Shown here: one piece after another, positions 19,002-28,307 of the stretch
How the letters are laid out: each line of letters opens with the position of its first letter
How positions within the stretch are numbered: the stretch's first letter is position 1
Translations under genes and position numbers: made by a program
NCBI RefSeq assembly: GCF_011378905.1
Contig: NZ_WTPY01000014.1
Location: forward strand, 43,560 to 107,559
DNA length: 64,000 nt
Direction of reading: 5' to 3'
DNA from: Paraglaciecola sp. 20A4
Lineage (GTDB): Bacteria; Pseudomonadota; Gammaproteobacteria; Enterobacterales; Alteromonadaceae
The notes under the pieces: model-generated
The model's input: the letters and a program-made list of their open reading frames with translations, nothing else
Told to the model about the DNA's origin: nothing
Databases searched by the model: none

Positions 19002-22000
19002 ATGGGTCTAAGCATTGAATTAAGCGCTAAATTGGATACCAGTGGCCCTTTACTTAATTTAGAAGGCAATATTACTGCGTCTTTAAACGATTTAGACATG
19101 GTTAGTATTCCAGATATTAGTGGCCAATTTTCAATCGCATCGCGCAACAATGAAAGCATCGATTTATCGCTTATTACACAAGGAGTTCAGCAAGTACTGA
19201 GCAATCTTAGCCCCGTCGTTAGTCATTTATCGGGTTCAGTCAATGTGGAATCCATCAGTAAAATAGTCGATTTGGCAAAGCAACTAAATGAATTAGATAT
19301 CTCAAACAGTCTGGAGAAACTTCAAGCTGAGTTTGAAATTGGTTTAGCGGGTAACGAAGATTTTCTGGCTAAGCTAAGCAAGCTATCAGAATTGATGGAA
19401 GGAAACTTAAGTATTCAGTCAGCCAAGGCGTTTATCGAAAGCCTTGCCGACATTACTGGCAGTAACATCGATATAAATCAGTTTAAGATGGCGGATTTAT
19501 TGCCGGCTTTTGATTCCATCGTTAAGCTCATTGGCAATTTAATGAGCGTGTGGAATCGTCTTGAAGAAGGCGAAAAATTAGCTAAGGTGATTCAAGCTCA
19601 ACTTGACCACGAACGCATTAATGCATCAATCGACTTTATAGAAAAACAATTAGGGGCCGGCAGCGTAGCTCCCTTAGTTGATTTTTTACAGCAGTTAGAT
19701 ATCAACGATGAAAACCAAGTAACTGCCGCTAAGCAGGCGATCGCCAACGTAAAATTATCGGTTAATGGTTTGCACGATGCCATTGCCGAAGGCATGGCTT
19801 TTGGCGAAGCAACTTTAGTACAGTTAAACCCCGGTGATGTAAAGTTATCGATTCAAAAATCAGCGCTTGAATTAGGTAACCTTAATATCAGTCAGTTAGA
19901 AGATTTAGTTCAACAACTGGCTGATCAATTACAGCCGTTATTTATGGTGGATTTTGCTCAAGCGCCGATCGAAACGTTAGACGGGTGGTTAACGCTATTA
20001 GAAGGTAAAACAGCCGAAGTGGCACAAGGTATTACTGCCTTTGACATTGACGCTTTAATGTCACCGATTCATCAAGCACTGGAAGTGGTGTTAGACGTTC
20101 CAACCGCATTAAATGAAGCACTGCAAACACTAAAATTAGAATTACAGCAAGGACTAAGCAGCATTCGACAAGCAGTGGCATCTGTTCCAGTCAATGCTCT
20201 GGTCGACACTATTCAAAATGTATTAGTACCAATCACAACAGCACTCAATTTTATCAGTGAACTTATTGCGGAAATTCAAGCGGTGTTAGGAGCTGCGCTA
20301 GCATCACTTCAGGCGGCGTTGAATACTTCTGAAAACGCAGTTGATTCTGTTAAAGCTGAATTAGAGCAAGTATTCCAAACGGTCAAAAGCTATGTCGATT
20401 CGTTAGCACTTGAGAAGATAATTGGTGAAGTGGCTGAGAAAATTCAAGTCTTTGCCAACGCACTTGGTCAAGCTGATATGGCGCCGTATTTTGATACAGT
20501 CACTGAGGCTATTGATACAACCACTGGTGTTGTGGACAAGGTGCCATTTGATTTATTGCCAGATTCGATGGAGCAAGAGGTGGTTGATCTGGTGAAACCG
20601 ATCAAACAAGTCGATCTTGAAGAGCTGCAAAATGACCTCAAAAATCTTTTACAGATTGGCGATGATGGAAAATTCGAACTGCGTCCAGATTTAGAGGCCG
20701 CATTGAGCTCGATTCAAGCGAAATATGATGAGGTTTTAGATGTTGTGGCACAAGGTGATCCTCAAGCTTTCGCCGAGCAAATTAACCAGCAGTTAGAAGG
20801 TGTGCAGAGCAAAATTGCCGAGTTAACACCTACTGTGGCTTTAGATCCTATTCAACAAGCAATTGATTCAGTGAAAGATTTACTTTCTGGCTTTGATTTA
20901 GAGCATACCCTAGCACCTTTAAATGAGGGGTTTGATCAAGTCGTCGAAAAGGTAGATGAATTTAAGCCCTCAGTGTTGCTTGAAGATTTAGAGAATACAC
21001 TGTCTGAGGCCAGACAAGCATTGTTTGCTAATCTCAAATTAGATGAGTGGAACGATAAAATACTTAGTTTGCGTCAACAAATTTTAGATCTTCTTGATCC
21101 CCTTGACCCAAACCAAATTGAACCATTATTAGAACAGGCCGTAAATGAAATAAAACAGCAAGCGGCTACCTTACCTACAAAAGAACTCGCCTACATAATT
21201 GGGAGTTTTATTAGTGGCGTTTTGGGGGGAAGAGCGGGGCAATCGAGGGCCGATAGTTTTGCCATTATTTTTGAATGGATGAGAGAAGGGGAAGGCACAA
21301 GTCAATTAGTCTCGTTGGCAAATAAAGCATCCGCACAAATAGATACTGCCTACCAAGCTGCGCAGCAAGTAGATCTAATTCAAATCATTGTTCGTCTGCA
21401 ACCGCAATTAAACAACCTCAATTCAGCATTAATTGCATTACCTGATGGGCGCGTTAAAACCGAATTATCGACATGTATTGCTGAACTCAATATCGACAAA
21501 AAACTAACACCTTTTGTCGGTCTACAGCAGCGTTATTTGCTGGCACTTCAACAAGCTAGTAGCGATTTCACTGAATTGGCTAATGAAGGTCTATCTGAAG
21601 TAGATATTGCGGTAAGTAAGCTTCAACGCGTGTTTCAACCGATGGCTTTCGCCAAGACTTTTTTCGTAGAGATACTCACCTTATTGGGCGTGAATGACCT
21701 AGATAAAGGAATTCAGCAATTTGTCGCGGATATATTTGATACTGCCACGCCAGCAAGGTTGGCTGGAATAGTTACCCCTATTGTGAGCGCCCTAAAGGAT
21801 CGTTTAGCAGATTTTGTTGATGGTTTCCTCAATCCAATTCTGGATGGCATAACGGAGATCCAGGCACTAGAGACACAACTAAGCTTAAATACGTTGATCG
21901 TCGATTTGGATGCCATACACCAAGCTACGCGAGATCAGATAACTAAGTTGCATCCTGATGAAATCTTGGGAGAAACCAAAGCATCGTTTATGCAAACTCA

Positions 22001-22328
22001 ATCAGACGTTCTGGCATTCGATCCGTTAGGCCCATTAACCGCTGCAATTGAGGCGTTGAAATCCAGTAGTTCAAGGGTATTAAGTAAATTAGATGCACAA
22101 GAGATACTGAAAACGCCGAGTGAAGTGTTTCAGGACATATTAGCTGCTCTTCAAATGATTGATTTACAAAATTTACTCAAACCAATACTCGATGTACTCG
22201 ATAGCCTGAGTCAAAAAGTTAATACAGGGTTAGCGGATACAACCGAGGCTTTTACACGTTTACAAGATGCGCTTCCGGATCAAATAGGCAGTACATCAAC
22301 TTCTCAACCAGTCAGTGTGAGTACCTAA
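19002..22328 (+). CDS. Very long helical repeat protein; tape-measure candidate
   Basis: A 1,108-residue protein made almost entirely of amphipathic helices, with no membrane segments of note. Recurrent units of about 100 residues contain motifs such as DPLDPNQIEPLLEQ, DPIQQAIDSVKDLL, LAPLNEGFDQV and FDPLGPLTAAIEAL, resembling apolipoprotein-type helical repeats. I start at the ATG after GGAGGGGACTAAC; a TTG frame start ten codons earlier lies inside the previous gene. In contractile systems the longest helical protein is usually the tape measure that sets tube length. This is the only candidate here, although it precedes the sheath gene rather than following the tube. Alternatives are a scaffold or a sheath/membrane-associated coiled protein. 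Confidence 0.7.
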   Translation: MGLSIELSAKLDTSGPLLNLEGNITASLNDLDMVSIPDISGQFSIASRNNESIDLSLITQGVQQVLSNLSPVVSHLSGSVNVESISKIVDLAKQLNELDISNSLEKLQAEFEIGLAGNEDFLAKLSKLSELMEGNLSIQSAKAFIESLADITGSNIDINQFKMADLLPAFDSIVKLIGNLMSVWNRLEEGEKLAKVIQAQLDHERINASIDFIEKQLGAGSVAPLVDFLQQLDINDENQVTAAKQAIANVKLSVNGLHDAIAEGMAFGEATLVQLNPGDVKLSIQKSALELGNLNISQLEDLVQQLADQLQPLFMVDFAQAPIETLDGWLTLLEGKTAEVAQGITAFDIDALMSPIHQALEVVLDVPTALNEALQTLKLELQQGLSSIRQAVASVPVNALVDTIQNVLVPITTALNFISELIAEIQAVLGAALASLQAALNTSENAVDSVKAELEQVFQTVKSYVDSLALEKIIGEVAEKIQVFANALGQADMAPYFDTVTEAIDTTTGVVDKVPFDLLPDSMEQEVVDLVKPIKQVDLEELQNDLKNLLQIGDDGKFELRPDLEAALSSIQAKYDEVLDVVAQGDPQAFAEQINQQLEGVQSKIAELTPTVALDPIQQAIDSVKDLLSGFDLEHTLAPLNEGFDQVVEKVDEFKPSVLLEDLENTLSEARQALFANLKLDEWNDKILSLRQQILDLLDPLDPNQIEPLLEQAVNEIKQQAATLPTKELAYIIGSFISGVLGGRAGQSRADSFAIIFEWMREGEGTSQLVSLANKASAQIDTAYQAAQQVDLIQIIVRLQPQLNNLNSALIALPDGRVKTELSTCIAELNIDKKLTPFVGLQQRYLLALQQASSDFTELANEGLSEVDIAVSKLQRVFQPMAFAKTFFVEILTLLGVNDLDKGIQQFVADIFDTATPARLAGIVTPIVSALKDRLADFVDGFLNPILDGITEIQALETQLSLNTLIVDLDAIHQATRDQITKLHPDEILGETKASFMQTQSDVLAFDPLGPLTAAIEALKSSSSRVLSKLDAQEILKTPSEVFQDILAALQMIDLQNLLKPILDVLDSLSQKVNTGLADTTEAFTRLQDALPDQIGSTSTSQPVSVST

Positions 22329-22330
22329 TT

Positions 22331-25009
22331 ATGCCAGCCGTCTTAACACATAAAACAATCATGTTATTGGCCAAAGAGCGGGTCAAAGATATCTACACCG
22401 TACTAAAAACCAAGGTTGAAGGAGACGGCCCAGGTCCTGTGTCCACTTTGGATAGACAGTTGTTGGCCATAGCAAAAGAGACACTAACCATTTTTACCAG
22501 TGAACCTCGTCCTCGCACTGAAATGAAAGGGCTACTATTTGCTGGACCCGTAGGCGAAGATCATGAGAGCTATCCCATATCTCAGTATGCTGTGCTTGGT
22601 TCAATGGGGCCTGATATCACAGCCTTTTCAAGCGTTTTAACGCCTGGTAATGCGTGGGTTTTTGATACGATCCACAAAGGTACTCCATCCTCAGACAGAG
22701 AAATAGTCAATGCACAAACCTGCGATTTCATTATGCAATTTTGGGATCAGGTTAAAAATGGAATTAATTCCACAATCACTGATCCGACTGAACGAACAGC
22801 AAGCCTTCAAAAAATGCGAGCTTATGTGCTTGGTCACCTTTGTCATATCGCCGCTGATGTTGTTTCTCATCCTTATATCAATGCTTACGAGTGGAGTGGG
22901 GCACCTAAGCCAGATGGTAATCAACATGCAATTGTTGAGGGGGAGATTGATGCTTTAGTGGCAAGAGATTTATTACAACGAGAACGCACCTTAAGTGGCA
23001 ACGACTGGGATAAATGGTGGCCTTCAGAAAACCTACCTGAACCCTTCTTCGATGCTTATGCTGAGGCATTAGAGCGCACCTATACAGCGGGAAGTAATCC
23101 TAGAAAAGGATTCCATCAATTTGATCAGCATCTGCAATCGTTAGGTTCACATGTGGCCATGAATGCCAGTTTTGTTAAAGATGGCTATAACACGTTGCGC
23201 CATGGTGTAATTGCTAAGGGTTATGGTTACGGTTATTGGAGCGTATGGGGCTGGCTTTCGCTGTTTTTTGTGCCAGCATTGGCATTGCCTTTGATTACAG
23301 CAGTATTGCCCCACGGCAAACATATCTACCTCTCTGACAACAGCAAGCACACCGAACGCGCATGGATGGAATTCGTCTCAACGCCATTGATGTTCGGTAC
23401 ACCTTTTTCAATTGGCTTTGGTGCGTTACTTGGAAGTGTCACTACCCACGGAGTAGAAGGCCGATATTGGTTAGGTATGAGTGGTTCTATCATTTCGGCT
23501 GTCGCTGGTATAACAATGCTGTCTACGTTAGGTGTTGATGATTTGCCTGCCGGTTTATCATGGCCTGTTTTTTTCGTACTACCTCTGATATTTACCGGGT
23601 TGCAAAGCATTATCGGTATTGCGGAGTATTTCAAAGATCAAATGGCAAATATGGCGCTTGGTGCTATTCACAGCGGGCCGCTGGTGATGCTCATTTTATT
23701 TTTGCTATTTGTTTATATTATTCCGCTATTGGCGGATTCGAATGAAAATGCCACAACTGCATTTGAAGAACCTAGGTTCTGGTTAGGATTTGTATTGTGG
23801 GTTTTGATTATGATCGTTGCTTGGTTTGTCATTCCTCTTTTTATTAAAAACCCCAAAATTCCGGACAAGCCTGCTGGAGGGCTAGCCATACCAAGATTTG
23901 TCAGATTGTTTGATGACACAACCCTGCATCACGACCAACAACTTGCTGATGATAATATTCCTGCAACAGGGTTTCCAAGCGGATACCGGGAGTTAGTAAA
24001 GCTATGGTGGACTGGCGCAGGCGATTTATATATCCGAAGCGATCGCTATCAACTTGTTTTTTCCTCGCACGAAGACGGCCGCAACCCACAAACGATCAGT
24101 GCTCCGATCACACCCATAACGTTACAAGACTACCTAGATTTTCTCAAAAATAACGTTGTGGAACCGGGTACTGGTACTACTGGTAAATTGGAAGGCGTTA
24201 TTGTACATCCTGAGGATCCTGACTATTTAATGCCTGCTGGCGCGCTATTCTCCGATCATGGTGACACTGAAAAATCTGCAGCGGAACATGACGTGCAAGC
24301 TCAAGTTTTTAAGCCAATAGGCACAACAGAAGTTGATACTGACTACATTTTATTTCATAGCAGAAAGTCGGCTCAATCAATGAGATTTAGTAAACAGGGC
24401 CCTGTGCCGCTTGAGCGAAACTTAGGGAGTGCACCGTTTATTGAAACAGATGAAGGGGAGCACGGATGGGACTACGTCCATAACTCCGATACCGCACTAT
24501 ATACCGATACGCTAATGAGTATTGCAGGGGATTTTGGCGCCATTCTGAGCATGAGTGCAGTCACTCATATGGTTGCTGATTTAAAAGACAGTAAAGATAA
24601 TAACGTCAATAAAGTCTACCAAGTATTCAAAAACTGGAACCTCGATCGTCGCAGGTTAAATGAATGGCGCACGATTGTGTCCGGAGACGCAATTAACGAA
24701 AAAGGACCGAGTCACTCAGGCTACAGTAGTGAAATGTTGGGTGAAGGACTGCGTCCAGATAATCACGCAAGTTGGCAAGAAGCGCTGTTAAACGGCGGTT
24801 CAGATCAAGCCGCGTTTGACCAAGGAGAATTAACAGCTAGGCAGTTGGGTTGGACAACAGTACTGCGTGAATGGATGGAAGTAAGCCGCGTTACCACACA
24901 AGATACGTTGGCAACCACTAGTTTAAAACCAGGTAACCCCAGTAATAAAGCGCTCAGCAGAGCTATGGCTTATATTTTTGAGTTAACTGATCCAGAGGAG
25001 TCTGCATAA
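22331..25009 (+). CDS. Zinc-dependent phospholipase C-like protein with multiple membrane segments
   Basis: An 892-residue multidomain protein. The N-terminal part (about 1-260) resembles the zinc-dependent PLC fold. A conserved start (LTHKTIMLLA), the block GSMGPDITAF and the metal-ligand motif LGHLCHIAADVVSHP at about 167-181 are visible, with a following acidic EGEIDAL. Around residues 303-507 there are about six hydrophobic segments, for example WLSLFFVPALALPLITAV and LVMLILFLLFVYIIPLL. A soluble domain of about 380 residues follows and contains HGWDYVHNSD and SAVTHMVADL. It sits inside the tail-like operon between the helical protein and the sheath. It could be a toxin payload acting on membranes or a membrane anchor for the machine. 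Enzyme activity is inferred. Confidence 0.75.
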   Translation: MPAVLTHKTIMLLAKERVKDIYTVLKTKVEGDGPGPVSTLDRQLLAIAKETLTIFTSEPRPRTEMKGLLFAGPVGEDHESYPISQYAVLGSMGPDITAFSSVLTPGNAWVFDTIHKGTPSSDREIVNAQTCDFIMQFWDQVKNGINSTITDPTERTASLQKMRAYVLGHLCHIAADVVSHPYINAYEWSGAPKPDGNQHAIVEGEIDALVARDLLQRERTLSGNDWDKWWPSENLPEPFFDAYAEALERTYTAGSNPRKGFHQFDQHLQSLGSHVAMNASFVKDGYNTLRHGVIAKGYGYGYWSVWGWLSLFFVPALALPLITAVLPHGKHIYLSDNSKHTERAWMEFVSTPLMFGTPFSIGFGALLGSVTTHGVEGRYWLGMSGSIISAVAGITMLSTLGVDDLPAGLSWPVFFVLPLIFTGLQSIIGIAEYFKDQMANMALGAIHSGPLVMLILFLLFVYIIPLLADSNENATTAFEEPRFWLGFVLWVLIMIVAWFVIPLFIKNPKIPDKPAGGLAIPRFVRLFDDTTLHHDQQLADDNIPATGFPSGYRELVKLWWTGAGDLYIRSDRYQLVFSSHEDGRNPQTISAPITPITLQDYLDFLKNNVVEPGTGTTGKLEGVIVHPEDPDYLMPAGALFSDHGDTEKSAAEHDVQAQVFKPIGTTEVDTDYILFHSRKSAQSMRFSKQGPVPLERNLGSAPFIETDEGEHGWDYVHNSDTALYTDTLMSIAGDFGAILSMSAVTHMVADLKDSKDNNVNKVYQVFKNWNLDRRRLNEWRTIVSGDAINEKGPSHSGYSSEMLGEGLRPDNHASWQEALLNGGSDQAAFDQGELTARQLGWTTVLREWMEVSRVTTQDTLATTSLKPGNPSNKALSRAMAYIFELTDPEESA

Positions 25010-25011
25010 TT

Positions 25012-25842
25012 ATGGCTGCCTTGGCATTCATGCAACAGATGCAATCATATTTAACGGCTGAACCGTTGCTGTCGAGCGCCACTGTGGGTGTGGCCTTGCC
25101 AATCATCAATACCGATTTGCCAGCAATTGTTTTGTCACTCGACAATTTACAAATACCTTCCGTTGGCCTGGGGCAACATACTGAAATTGTATCTGGGGCA
25201 TTGGCGGTTCAAACCTCTATCGATTTATCCGACCCTTTGTTAAACGACGGCTCAGGCCTAAGTTTACTGAGTCCTGATAGAATGATGGCCACATTACAAC
25301 ATGGAGGGTTAGTAGACAGTGAAGGCTCTTCTACCGCCCTTACGACTGCAGATATTCAAGTTGATATTAATGGCATTCCACTCATCTTAAATCAGAACTC
25401 GCCTCGTGATGGCGAATTCAGTGTATCGGCACTTCAAGGTCAGTTAGTGCTTGGTCGTCCTTTACCCCCTTTAGGTACGCTAACAGCAAGCTATTTTATT
25501 GGCCAATGGCAACGAATTGTTGAACAGCTATCTGGCGATTTAACAACCTTGGTTGTTAGTTCCAGTTCAGCAATGTCTGAATCACTTAGTAACGCCGTGA
25601 TTAACGTAGTGAGTTCAGCGCATCAAAATATTTCTGGGCTGAGACAACTAAATCTTAATCAGCTAAGTGCTGTAAACGCTTTCGATATGGGTGCTACACC
25701 AGCCAGTCAACGTGTTTTAGCTTGGCGGTTTACATTTGAACATATTGTGAATAAACCGGAATCTTCAGGCGGCATTATCCAACGTATTATTTTGCGCACT
25801 CGTCGAGACAGCTTCCCGTTCGAAGAGGAAGATATTACATGA
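25012..25842 (+). CDS. Tail-like operon protein of unknown function, possible terminator/cap
   Basis: A 276-residue protein without membrane segments. The N-terminal part (residues 1-160) is beta-rich. The C-terminus ends LAWRFTFEHIVNKPESSGG and a basic stretch (IILRTRRDS) before an acidic tail. I do not recognise the family. It starts two bases after the preceding stop and its stop overlaps the next small ORF by ATGA. Genes just before the sheath gene in contractile tails often encode the tube/sheath terminator or cap, so that is a guess from position only. Confidence 0.6.
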   Translation: MAALAFMQQMQSYLTAEPLLSSATVGVALPIINTDLPAIVLSLDNLQIPSVGLGQHTEIVSGALAVQTSIDLSDPLLNDGSGLSLLSPDRMMATLQHGGLVDSEGSSTALTTADIQVDINGIPLILNQNSPRDGEFSVSALQGQLVLGRPLPPLGTLTASYFIGQWQRIVEQLSGDLTTLVVSSSSAMSESLSNAVINVVSSAHQNISGLRQLNLNQLSAVNAFDMGATPASQRVLAWRFTFEHIVNKPESSGGIIQRIILRTRRDSFPFEEEDIT

Positions 25843-25931
25843 ATATTTTAAGTAATCCGCAGACGTGTTGTCCTTATGTTGTTGAGGTATCCGCGTCTAA
25901 ACAATCAGATTTATGGAGATGGCTAGCATGA
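25839..25931 (+). CDS. 30-residue ORF coupled to both neighbours
   Basis: A small frame starting with the ATG of an ATGA overlap with the preceding stop and ending in a TGA that overlaps the sheath start by ATGA. The product begins MNILSNPQTCCPYVVEV and ends DLWRWLA. Two adjacent cysteines and two tryptophans are notable. It fills exactly the only gap between the two flanking genes, which is strong circumstantial evidence that it is translated. Function is unknown; it may be a small structural protein or merely carry ribosomes to the sheath gene. Confidence 0.55.
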   Translation: MNILSNPQTCCPYVVEVSASKQSDLWRWLA

Positions 25932-27307
25932 GCGAAAGTATCGGTGAAATGATATTGCCCGGCACCTATATTGATGTTCGTGCTGAAGGCTTAATCGGAG
26001 TTGGTGGTATTAATACTGGCAACATTGGCATTGTTGGAACCGCAGATAGAGGGCCTGTTAACGTGGTTCAAATATTGGGTTCATACACAGAAGCGTTAGA
26101 CGTTTTTGGTCAATATGATGCATGGCAACCGTCAGGGGACCCACTGAGTTTAACGCGTGCATTAGAGCAGGTATTTAAAGGCGGCGGCTCAACGGTATAT
26201 GCCGTTAGAGTTGCGAATGGTACACCAGTGCCTCGCGTATTTGCTGTTCGTGATGCTGCCGAGGCTGTTTTGTTTACATTAACCGCTACGTCTGGCGGCA
26301 CATGGGCGACTGACATTGAAGTCACTTTGACCAACAACACGTTAGAAATGACATATCAAGGCAACAAAGAAGCATTTGAAGGGGCTACCGCTTTAGCCTT
26401 ATTCGATGCTGTTGCCAGCGGTTCACGGCTTTTTATAGCAGCTGGTCTAGCCGAAGCTGACGAAGGAACAACGGCTACGAGCGTGATACAAACCATTGCG
26501 GGTTCCAATAATGGCGCCAATGCAACAGTGACTGAACTTGCCTCAGGCTTAACTGACTTGGCAACGCAACCAATCAATATAATTGTTGCTGCCGGATTCG
26601 GAACGCAAGAAGCAGCTGGGACGATGATCGCGCACTTAGAAGCCACAGAAAATGATGGGCTTGAGCGAATTGCAATAATGGGCGTCACCCAAGATGATGT
26701 AGCTGACATCATTAACAACGACGTAGGATCTGTTAGTAATAAACGCGTTGTTTTAGTGGGTCCAGGTATTAAAGCTAACGACGCGCGTAGCAGGGCACAA
26801 GTTGATTTACCCGGCGCTTATTCTGCGGCATTAGTGGCTGGTAGGTTGTCTACATTGGCACCGCATATCAGCCTGACTAATAAAGACGTAGCAGCCGATG
26901 GACTCACCAGAGAATATACCCGAGCAGAACAAAAACAATTGCTACAAAACCGAGTCATGGTTTTGCAAAAACTGTTTGGTTATCGCGCATTAAAAGGTAT
27001 TTCTACGGATATGGGCGCATTTAAACAAATCTCAGTGCGACGCATTGTTGATTTTGCCAAGGCCGGTGTGCGCAAAGGTTCCAATCCTTACATTGGAAAG
27101 CTAAATAATGTTCGGGTAAGAGGCGCGTTAAAAGCTACTTTGGATGGTTTCCTAGCCAGCATGGTGCTCGATGAAATGTTGACGGAATATCAACTCGATG
27201 TTAGTGCCACAAGAGCACAGGAAATTAACGGTATTGCTTTAGTCACCATGACACTCAAACCGACTTTTTCAATTGATTTTGTCAAGGTCATCATGAACCT
27301 CGAATAA
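25928..27307 (+). CDS. Contractile tail sheath protein
   Basis: Polymerises around the tube and contracts to drive it into a target. The N-terminus MILPGTYIDVRAEGLIGVGG and the following NIGIVGTADRGPVN are typical of phage/eCIS sheaths. The C-terminal sheath domain is seen in TDMGAFKQISVRRIVDF and the final TLKPTFSIDFVKVIMNLE. From the ATG at 25928 it is 459 residues, a normal size. I prefer this start because GGAG lies 9 bases upstream and it overlaps the preceding small ORF; ATGs at 25913 and 25919 are in the same frame. The tube gene follows after 13 bases. Confidence 0.92.
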   Translation: MSESIGEMILPGTYIDVRAEGLIGVGGINTGNIGIVGTADRGPVNVVQILGSYTEALDVFGQYDAWQPSGDPLSLTRALEQVFKGGGSTVYAVRVANGTPVPRVFAVRDAAEAVLFTLTATSGGTWATDIEVTLTNNTLEMTYQGNKEAFEGATALALFDAVASGSRLFIAAGLAEADEGTTATSVIQTIAGSNNGANATVTELASGLTDLATQPINIIVAAGFGTQEAAGTMIAHLEATENDGLERIAIMGVTQDDVADIINNDVGSVSNKRVVLVGPGIKANDARSRAQVDLPGAYSAALVAGRLSTLAPHISLTNKDVAADGLTREYTRAEQKQLLQNRVMVLQKLFGYRALKGISTDMGAFKQISVRRIVDFAKAGVRKGSNPYIGKLNNVRVRGALKATLDGFLASMVLDEMLTEYQLDVSATRAQEINGIALVTMTLKPTFSIDFVKVIMNLE

Positions 27308-27320
27308 AGGAGCAATTATT

Positions 27321-27818
27321 ATGGCTAACAATGTATATCGCGGTTCTGATGGAACTATATCCGTAGCGGCAGAAAATGGCGTTGAAGGTGATGCAGCCGC
27401 AGCAATAACTGAAGAGTTTGCCCTTACGCCAATTGGGCGTGCTACTGGGGTCACCATAAAGGTCACTAACGACGTGGAGCCTTTTCATGAACTTGGACAA
27501 CGATTTGCGACTGAACTTAGACCTGGAAATATTAATGTTTTTGGCACAATTGATAGAGCGTACATCAATGGTGCGTTGCTGAAATTAATGTTAGGTGAAG
27601 CGGCTGACTCTCGTCCCCAAGGCACCTTCACTAGTCCAGCTTTTAACTTAAATGTCAGGTTGGAAAATCCTGCATTACCTGGCAGCAGCGCTTCGGTTAC
27701 TGCCATGGGAGTGAAGTTTAACGAGTGGAACTATGAATTACCTGAAGATGATTTTGCAATGGAAAAAGTAAGCTTTAAAGCACTTTGGGTCAAAGTTGAA
27801 GATACATCAGGGGGGTAA
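27321..27818 (+). CDS. Tail tube protein
   Basis: Forms the inner tube of the contractile machine. The 165 residues fit the family. The beta-rich sequence includes ATGVTIKVTNDVEPFHELG, the strand-loop region GNINVFGTIDRAYINGALLK and NEWNYELPEDDFAMEKVSF, the last resembling the outer-strand region of tube subunits. AAAGGAG stands upstream of the ATG. The gene lies directly after the sheath, the standard order. Only one tube-like gene is visible, whereas many eCIS have two or three. Confidence 0.87.
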   Translation: MANNVYRGSDGTISVAAENGVEGDAAAAITEEFALTPIGRATGVTIKVTNDVEPFHELGQRFATELRPGNINVFGTIDRAYINGALLKLMLGEAADSRPQGTFTSPAFNLNVRLENPALPGSSASVTAMGVKFNEWNYELPEDDFAMEKVSFKALWVKVEDTSGG

Positions 27819-27821
27819 CTT

Positions 27822-28307
27822 ATGACAACGCTTAGCGCAACGGAGCTACTGGCGGGTGGCTCGCAGCAACATTTAGTCAGCATTCCTGCTGAGTTGCTTG
27901 ATGCAACGTCTGATTCAGGTGCACAGCAAGTATTACTGCGACCGCTTACCTTGAATGATGTGCAACTCATCAGCAAAGCAGCCAAAGAGCAAGGAACATT
28001 AAGCAGTATGTTGATGGTGCAGCGTGCGCTAGTAGAGCCAACCATGAACATCGAAAATGTCGCAAAATTACCTGCAGGTCTAGTCCAGTTTCTACTTAAG
28101 GAAGTCAATCGTATATCTGGATTAAGCCTATCTCAGGACGAATTACAAAATGCGATTAAGGCTCCCCTTACCAAGGCAGTGTTTGTATTAGCAAAAGAGT
28201 TTGGGTGGACCCCTTCTGAATGTGCTGAACTGACCGTGGGACAGGTAATGCTTTACTTAGAAATGCTAAGCGCGGATACACCAGAGAATAAGGAGAACGT
28301 CGCTTGA
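27822..28307 (+). CDS. Tail assembly (chaperone-like) protein
   Basis: A 161-residue, mostly helical protein. It resembles the small proteins found after the tube gene in contractile phages and eCIS that assist tail assembly: a short beta part with QQVLLRPLTLNDVQLISKAA, then a helical part with LVQFLLKEVNRISGLSLS and a C-terminal ELTVGQVMLYLEML. It starts 3 bases after the tube gene behind a G-run and ends in a TTGA overlap with the next gene. The assignment rests on position and general appearance. Confidence 0.6.
   Translation: MTTLSATELLAGGSQQHLVSIPAELLDATSDSGAQQVLLRPLTLNDVQLISKAAKEQGTLSSMLMVQRALVEPTMNIENVAKLPAGLVQFLLKEVNRISGLSLSQDELQNAIKAPLTKAVFVLAKEFGWTPSECAELTVGQVMLYLEMLSADTPENKENVA

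Noticed and set aside
25012..25842. DUF4255/Pvc16-type cap assignment
   Set aside because: The conserved N-terminal pattern of that family was not visible; only the position suggests a cap, so I left it as unknown function.
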